Source: Trissonchulus latispiculum (taxonomy: Eukaryota; Nematoda; Enoplea; Enoplida; Ironidae). From it: a stretch of DNA of 64,000 bases. This document shows, piece after piece, positions 58,796-64,000 of the stretch. The stretch is from NCBI GenBank assembly GCA_030248195.1, contig JASAND010032068.1:62001-126000 (forward strand). The letters run 5' to 3'. The translations under genes and the position numbers were made by a program. Below the pieces are notes generated by a model that saw only the letters and a program-made list of their open reading frames with translations, had not been told where the DNA came from and searched no databases. The stretch's first letter is position 1; the number at the start of each line of letters is the position of its first letter.

Positions 58796-59416
58796 GGATC
58801 TTTCCCACAATATCCCTTCAGCCAAAATAAAGTTCATGCTCAGCCAATTTTATTAATACTTTGAAGGTAAGTTTCTGGATGTCTCCTGATTACAAAAATG
58901 TGAAAAAAAATTCAAAAACTTAAAATTTTGAAAAATTTTTAAATTTTGAATTTTTGAACTTTTTTACGTTCAAGATAGAATGTCAAAAACTTTTTTACGT
59001 TCAACAGGTAGAATCGAACACGTCGATCCTTTTCCATCATTGCAGTAACCTCTGAAAATGCATTCTCCGTTCGCCACAGCTGTTTAAATTTGGGAGATCA
59101 AAGGCGTCGCCGCCGAACCTGTAATGTAATTCAAAAGGCGGCTTTGATTCAATTTTCCTTTGATCTTCAAAGTTTAAACAGCTTTAGCGAATGAAGGATG
59201 CATTTTCAGAAGTTCCTGCAGCGATAAAAAATGATCAGCGTGTTCGATTCTACCTGTTAGAACGTAAAAATTTTCAAAAATTCAAAATTTAAAATTTTTA
59301 AATTTTTTCCCATTGTCGTAATCAGGAGACATCCACTAATCTACCTTCAAAGTATAATAACAATTGGCTGAGTCGTTAGCTTTATTTGGGCTGGGGGGAT
59401 ATTGTGGAAAAGATCC
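58796..59416. mobile_element. Palindromic foldback element, 620 bp
   Basis: GGATCTTTCCCACAATATCC on the left and GGATATTGTGGAAAAGATCC on the right begin arms that stay inverted for about 300 bp (GATGTCTCCTGATTAC/GTAATCAGGAGACATC; AGGTAGAATCGAACACG/CGTGTTCGATTCTACCT; TTTGATC near the centre). Non-coding. Confidence 0.85.
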
Positions 59417-60137
59417 TGAGTTTTATCCAGACAGCCGATTCTCTGGCGATCCGGTGACAGACTGTGGCATGTTTTATCGCTTAAGCCTGACTGATTAGAT
59501 TCCAGTCAATCGATAAAAGATGCTAGCATATTTTTGTGTAAATAAGCTTAAACTCAACACGTCAGTATTACAGCAATCTTGCAAGGTTTGTGTGCGCCAT
59601 TTCTTTTGATAGACACACTGTATACATAGGTCAAGAAAAGTCAACAAAAGTCAAAAAACAAGCTCTAGGACACAGGTTTGCAATACATGAAAACAATATC
59701 GAAAAGAGGAATCGTTAGCATGATGCCCACATCTTATGGAGCTGTTTCCTGCCAGAAAACTTATACCATCTGTTGGACTGCAACTTGTAGTAATGAAATA
59801 TTTTTGAATTCCCCAATCGATAAAGACAGAAATTAACACTAATTATGGTCAAACCAAAAAACAACTCATTTATATGAAAAGTCTACAATCGGCAACGGCT
59901 TTTGTTTATTTATGCCATCAACGATTCCACAAATGACAACACATGCATTGGATTGGCGTGGCGGTGCGTTGTTTTTACCGCAAAATTGGCAGAAAACCAA
60001 AAAATCAAACTAAAATTTGTCTGCCAGCATATGTATAATTTCTACTGCATTCAATTACTCCCTTCATTTATTGTTACATATTTGTAACAGCTCAGCTGTA
60101 TTTGTTCAGTGCCAATTCAAGTGTGCCTTCGATCTAG
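59417..60137. other. Gene-free spacer
   Basis: No feature recognised before the TATA box at 60138. Confidence 0.35.
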
Positions 60138-60293
60138 TATATATCACTAGATCCTTGGTGAGCGTTAGATTAAGAAGAGTCCATCAACAGTTTAGTGATC
60201 AGTTCAGTTCAACCTCCTGCAGTCATGGATACCGCAAACTGGAGAGTTCAAATCAGCCCCAGCTACAGCTTTGCTTTGCTAAAACTCTTTCAG
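60138..60293 (+). CDS. Candidate promoter and first coding exon (60225-60293)
   Basis: TATATA at 60138-60143 is 87 bases 5' of an ATG at 60225, matching the spacing of the better supported promoters here. The exon encodes MDTANWRVQISPSYSFALLK and three more residues, then a donor TTTCAG|GTATAA, phase 0. The downstream exon at 62637 needs a different phase if spliced directly, so an intermediate exon would be required. No family recognised. Confidence 0.3.
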
Positions 60294-61387
60294 GTATAAT
60301 GATTCTCTGTCTGTTTTTCTATTACTAAAGAGGGATCTACCTAACAACACTGTTAGTTATAGATAGCCCTTAGTACAAACAATGATGTCCTACAAACAAC
60401 GAAGACTTGCTTATTTAGAATGTGTTTAGAAGATTTTTAGCGCCATAAATACATTGTTTTTAAATCATTAAATCTTTGGTATCAAAATTATGGTATTTGC
60501 TTAGAGGTAAATTGCCTACTCAAAGGTATTCTATTGGAAGACAATAAGAAAAGGTTAGAGCGGTCTTACAAGGGACTAGTCTTAACCAATAGACTTTTAA
60601 TTTTCCTTTAGTCTTCGTTTCCTTGATTCGTTGCCTAAAAAGCGGTAACATTTTTGAATAATATAGTTTCCCACTACACCAAATGGAGGGCAGCATTAAT
60701 ATTTCACCAGAAATTTCTATGCTAAAGTATTTCATATCGTTCGTCGGTCGGGATCGGAATGCAGATGCTCGTGAAGCGATACAGCAAAATCAGTAAAATG
60801 CAAAAAGTCACAGTTTTCTGCAGAACAGGTGTCTGCTCTAATTTTACATCAGATGACTAGTGGGTTTGGCGAATATGCCCATTTTTTACCTCCATTTCAT
60901 TTTTTATTTCACCAGATTACACACACTTATCTTCAGGTTCCAATGCGGATAATTTCATAACCTGCAGTTTCATACTACTCATTAAACAAGGCACAACAAT
61001 TATGAACAGCTATGATTAATGTGTATGTGTTTGGGGCCTTGCCCTATTTGGCTTACTGCGGAGTTGTAGTATTTGCGATAGTTTTAGTGTTGAATGATAG
61101 AAACACAGTAAAATCTTTGCATTTTGACTAAACACTGATAGTTTTGACAACTTTGCAACGCAGGCACTGCAAGAAGCTTTTGGCAATAACTGCATAAAAC
61201 TGTAAAGAACTATTTCGGAAGAAAAGCATAAGAACACTAATCCATACATGATCGATATATCTCGCTGGTTTCAATATTGATTTAGAAATTTCAATTTCCA
61301 CAAGCAGTCTACACTTCACCTTTGGCAGCAACTGACAAAATACCAATACGTTCGTCAAAAAAGATGGAAATGTTCTTTCGTGACTTA
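60294..61387. other. Gene-free spacer
   Basis: No supported exon or repeat. Confidence 0.35.
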
Positions 61388-61734
61388 AGGTGCCTTCATG
61401 GTTGCGAACTCATGTGTACGCGCATTGACGCGCGCCTACGTGCGTCTACAAACATCAATATCTTGTTTCGCGCATCAACGCGCGTCGACTTGCATCGATG
61501 CGCGTAACCTGGCATGCTACAAATGGGCGCGTCGACGCACGTCTACGCCCGTTGACGCTTCCAGCGGTAGCGCAAACGCCAGAACGTGATGCTACATTTG
61601 GAAGTGTCGACGCGCGTCGACGGTTCCAAATGTAACATGGCAGTGTAGAACGTTGACGCGCTTCGACTCGCGTCTACGCACGTTGACGTGCGTCTACACG
61701 CGTCTAGAGGCGACTGGGACTATGAAATCACCAT
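61388..61734. mobile_element. CGCG-dense foldback element, copy 2
   Basis: Starts AGGTGCCTTCATGG and ends CTATGAAATCACCA between TTA duplications. It follows copy 1 (31889-32284) along its whole length, sharing GGCATGCTACAAA.GGGCGCG, ACGCTTCCAG and TCCAAATGTAACATGGCAGTGTAG, but lacks about 50 bp and has lost several CpGs to TpG or CpA. Confidence 0.88.
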
Positions 61735-62636
61735 TAGGTGGTACACGGTTTTCTTTTATTTCAGTCAAGCCATTGCCAAGCCAATGTCAGGAAGAAAGCC
61801 CCACCCTGCTTGTCCTTAGAAACTGAAACTAAACTTCTGTAGTTTTTAGATCAATTGAACTCTGTTGTCCTTAATCTAACGAATGGTCAGTTTGGCACGC
61901 ATCCTAGACTCTATGCAGCATCTTTTTCTCCCTGCAGGTGCATCAGTTGGTTAGTGTAAAGAAACATTGCTAACTTAGAAATGGATTTAGATTTAGAAAT
62001 TTAGAAATAATTTAGAAATAATTTAAGAAGAAAGATCTAGGATCTGACAGGTCCAAAACCTGCCATACGTCCTTGAACGTAGGGACACACTACACAGACT
62101 CCTGCTACCTTTTCGCTGCATTTATCGATCGCTATGGGTAGATAACTGAGTGTTGTTAAGCCAAGAGTGTATGCACTGTAAGATGGCCTTTACCATCCCC
62201 GAGTTCCGCTTGTGAAGATGGCACCACAATTTTAGCATTAAAAGACTGTACAAGTGTGTATCATTCTGACCTGAATCATTTCATTTTGTCTTCCGTCAGT
62301 CTCTGTACAAATCTAAATAATTTTTAAAGATATTTTTATAAATATTTCTTAAGAATTTTAGCTCAAAGTCAGGGTAGACTCCTACATACATCATCAAACG
62401 GGAACAATTAATGTAATGAAAGTTTGTAAGTAAATTTAACATCTCTGCGACAAGAAAAGGCCAAAAAATCATAGACCTCAAACTGTGCACACAGAAAAGG
62501 ATAATTAGCATAATTTCAACATTTCAACTTTCAGAAAAGAATTTTTGGGTCGGAGGTGCTGTAGTGACTAGTGACATCCTTATTTCTTTCGTTTATAGTC
62601 TTATATTATCTTAGCTATTTCAGACAACTCCCTGCA
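61735..62636. other. Gene-free spacer, 5' flank or intron of the next gene
   Basis: AT-rich; contains GGTGCTGTAGTGAC near 62556, also found near 6524. An acceptor TAGCTATTTCAG ends at 62623. Confidence 0.35.
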
Positions 62637-62978
62637 ATGATTCCGTGGTGGGTCTACTTGGTGGGCACAAGTGTGATGCTCTTTCTAAGTATCTGCCTGT
62701 CGAATCGATGCTACTATCGACAAATCTCCAACTGGTACCGACAGAAGGTCTATCTGGGTTGCTACCGGAACCTCCTGGGCTGCCAGGAGCCGTCCCGCGG
62801 CCCCTCAACCGCGGAAGAGCCAGGAAATCAGGATCCGCTCGCGGCCAGTCGACACCAATCGTACGATGCCTGCAGCGACTACTCGGCTGACCCCTCCACC
62901 CGACCCCCAGATGGTAGTCTTTCGCCGAGAGATGCTTTTCGACAGGGCGATAAACTGTTTTGCCACAAACTCTCCTAA
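62637..62978 (+). CDS. Single-pass membrane protein with Cys-containing cytoplasmic tail
   Basis: Open frame of 113 residues in DNA clearly more GC-rich than its surroundings, preceded by an acceptor at 62623. It starts MIPWWVYLVGTSVMLFLSIC, one membrane segment with almost no N-terminal domain, followed by basic/aromatic RCYYRQISNWYRQKVYLGC, then a Ser/Pro/Gly-rich, probably disordered tail with CSDYSADPSTRPPDG, ending LFCHKLS. The upstream open frame continues to the acceptor, so the ATG may be internal to a larger protein whose earlier exon could be 60225-60293. No family recognised. AATAAA at 63764 is a possible distant poly(A) signal. Confidence 0.6.
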   Translation: MIPWWVYLVGTSVMLFLSICLSNRCYYRQISNWYRQKVYLGCYRNLLGCQEPSRGPSTAEEPGNQDPLAASRHQSYDACSDYSADPSTRPPDGSLSPRDAFRQGDKLFCHKLS

Positions 62979-63026
62979 CCAGATTCCTTTACACCAACTG
63001 CAAAAGTGACTCCTAAGCTGATCAGT

Positions 63027-63267
63027 CGGTTCACACTAGAGCACAAGCACAAGCACAGGCACAAGATGAAAACGTTCACACAAGGGCACAAGCATAGCCA
63101 ATAGAATTTGAAATTGAGCCTGACCACGCCTTCTGTGCATAGTGGAAACAATTTTCGCTGGCTGCAGGCGTTGTGCTTGTGCAAAAAGTTAAACTGAATT
63201 CAACTCTGCGACCTGCGTTGTGCTTGTGCTTGTGCTTGTGCCTGTGCTTGTGCCCTAGTGTGAACCG
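63027..63267. mobile_element. Foldback element with CACAAG hexamer arrays
   Basis: CGGTTCACACTAGAGCACAAG at the left is inverted as TGCCCTAGTGTGAACCG at the right. The arms contain arrays of GCACAA hexamers (left) and TTGTGC (right). 241 bp, non-coding. Confidence 0.85.
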
Positions 63268-63345
63268 GGTTATACTGTTGTGCATTTGCAGCAGTCATGA
63301 TCATTTGCACGGATAGAAAATTCAAACTTAACCTTGGTTCGATTT

Positions 63346-63420
63346 GTGCTCCAGTGGAACAGTTGGTAGCGCGTCGGTCTTGGCAACCGAAGGTTGTGGG
63401 TTCGATAATCACCTGAGCAC
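63346..63420 (+). tRNA. tRNA-like sequence, possible tRNA-Pro(TGG) or tRNA-derived repeat
   Basis: A cloverleaf can be drawn in 75 bases: acceptor GTGCTC/GAGCAC perfect over six pairs, A-box TGGAACAGTTGG, anticodon stem TCGGT/ACCGA with 7-base loop CTTGGCA (anticodon TGG), B-box GGTTCGATAAT deviating at its 3' end, T stem with one mismatch. No CCA-independent features distinguish a live gene from a repeat. Its similarity to 6424-6504 favours a tRNA-derived repeat. Confidence 0.4.
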
Positions 63421-64000
63421 TGAATTTTTTCTCGGATGTTGCAGTGGCTTATGTTGTTAATGTTTAATGCTTAATGTTTCTTCGTCAATTCTTTTGTCTA
63501 TTTTAGCAAAAGGAAGCCCAGTTGGACATAAAATAAACTAAAAATGCAAGGGTAACGCTTAAATTTCTCTACCTTTTCTCTACAGCAGTTTTAGAAATTT
63601 TTAAATTCACTTTTATAAAATCTATTCCTGCAAAAGCATAATTTACTTGCTTTTATAGGTTTTGTAAATGGTTACGGTTACAGTGTCGCTTCTAATGTTA
63701 ATTTTAAATTTAAATTAATAATTATTGTTATATATGTGTTTGTATTTTACATAATTAAAAAACCAATAAAAACAAAGTTGTTTCCATTGTTTTACTATAA
63801 AACCAAGCTAAGCGCATAAACAATAGTTACAAGGCAGTTTTCAGTAAATTAATACATAATAAATACCAAATATCAGTATAAATTAAAGGTGTTAAGGCTT
63901 TCTCGAACTCGAAGTCCAAGTTTTCTTATTTTTCTGTTTTCTGTTTTCTTTTTCCTAGAAAACTTCTTCCAAAAGTTTGGTGAAACAAGAAAATGGTGAT
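63421..64000. other. Gene-free AT-rich end of window
   Basis: No feature beyond AATAAA at about 63764. Confidence 0.4.

Noticed and set aside
63076..63412. Frames with AQAQAQ or HKHKHK
   Set aside because: Read-through of CACAAG hexamers in a foldback element.

Overview
The window looks like nuclear DNA of a nematode. Evidence: two intron-containing cuticle collagen genes with the nematode Col_cuticle_N start and Gly-X-Y blocks, two nematode-style seven-transmembrane receptor genes with a DRL motif, a DEG/ENaC channel gene, AT-rich introns and a very high load of short inverted-repeat transposons. The species is not identifiable by eye; a clade I nematode with an expanded genome is a guess.

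Layout, left to right. 0-1.2 kb: tandem repeats. 1.2-4.3 kb (+): the last four exons of a lysosomal-type beta-galactosidase (GH35); its start lies left of the window. 4.3-7.0 kb: an orphan collagen exon, a possible small membrane protein (-), a tRNA-like repeat and a decayed transposon copy. 7.0-12.8 kb: two divergently transcribed paralogous cuticle collagen genes sharing a 420-bp promoter region. 14.2-17.3 kb (-): a GPCR gene broken by a 1.16-kb palindromic element flanked by TA; its intact paralogue is at 29.8-30.9 kb (+). 17.8-19.3 kb: a G-run-rich retroelement gag-like remnant. 21.7-28.5 kb: a transposon-dense stretch (two inverted 1-kb elements, a MULE-like element with 10-bp target duplications, a foldback element) plus a candidate structured Sm-class RNA at 23.5 kb. 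33.0-48.7 kb (-): a gene I assemble from 15 phase-compatible exons encoding a WSC domain, a C-type lectin-like domain and then the ectodomain and second membrane segment of a DEG/ENaC sodium channel; a candidate first membrane segment lies near 58.7 kb. An LTR-flanked element (35.8-39.6 kb) sits in one of its introns. 49.2-55.7 kb: a gene-free stretch with hairpins, a GGCC tandem repeat and a perfect six-unit heat-shock element. 57-64 kb: more foldback elements, a candidate first exon (60.2 kb), a single-pass membrane protein exon (62.6 kb) and a tRNA-like sequence.

The genes do not form a pathway. The most interesting items are the WSC-lectin-DEG/ENaC chimera, the perfect heat-shock element in repeat DNA, the snRNA/SL-RNA-like fold, and the precisely datable transposon insertion into a receptor exon.
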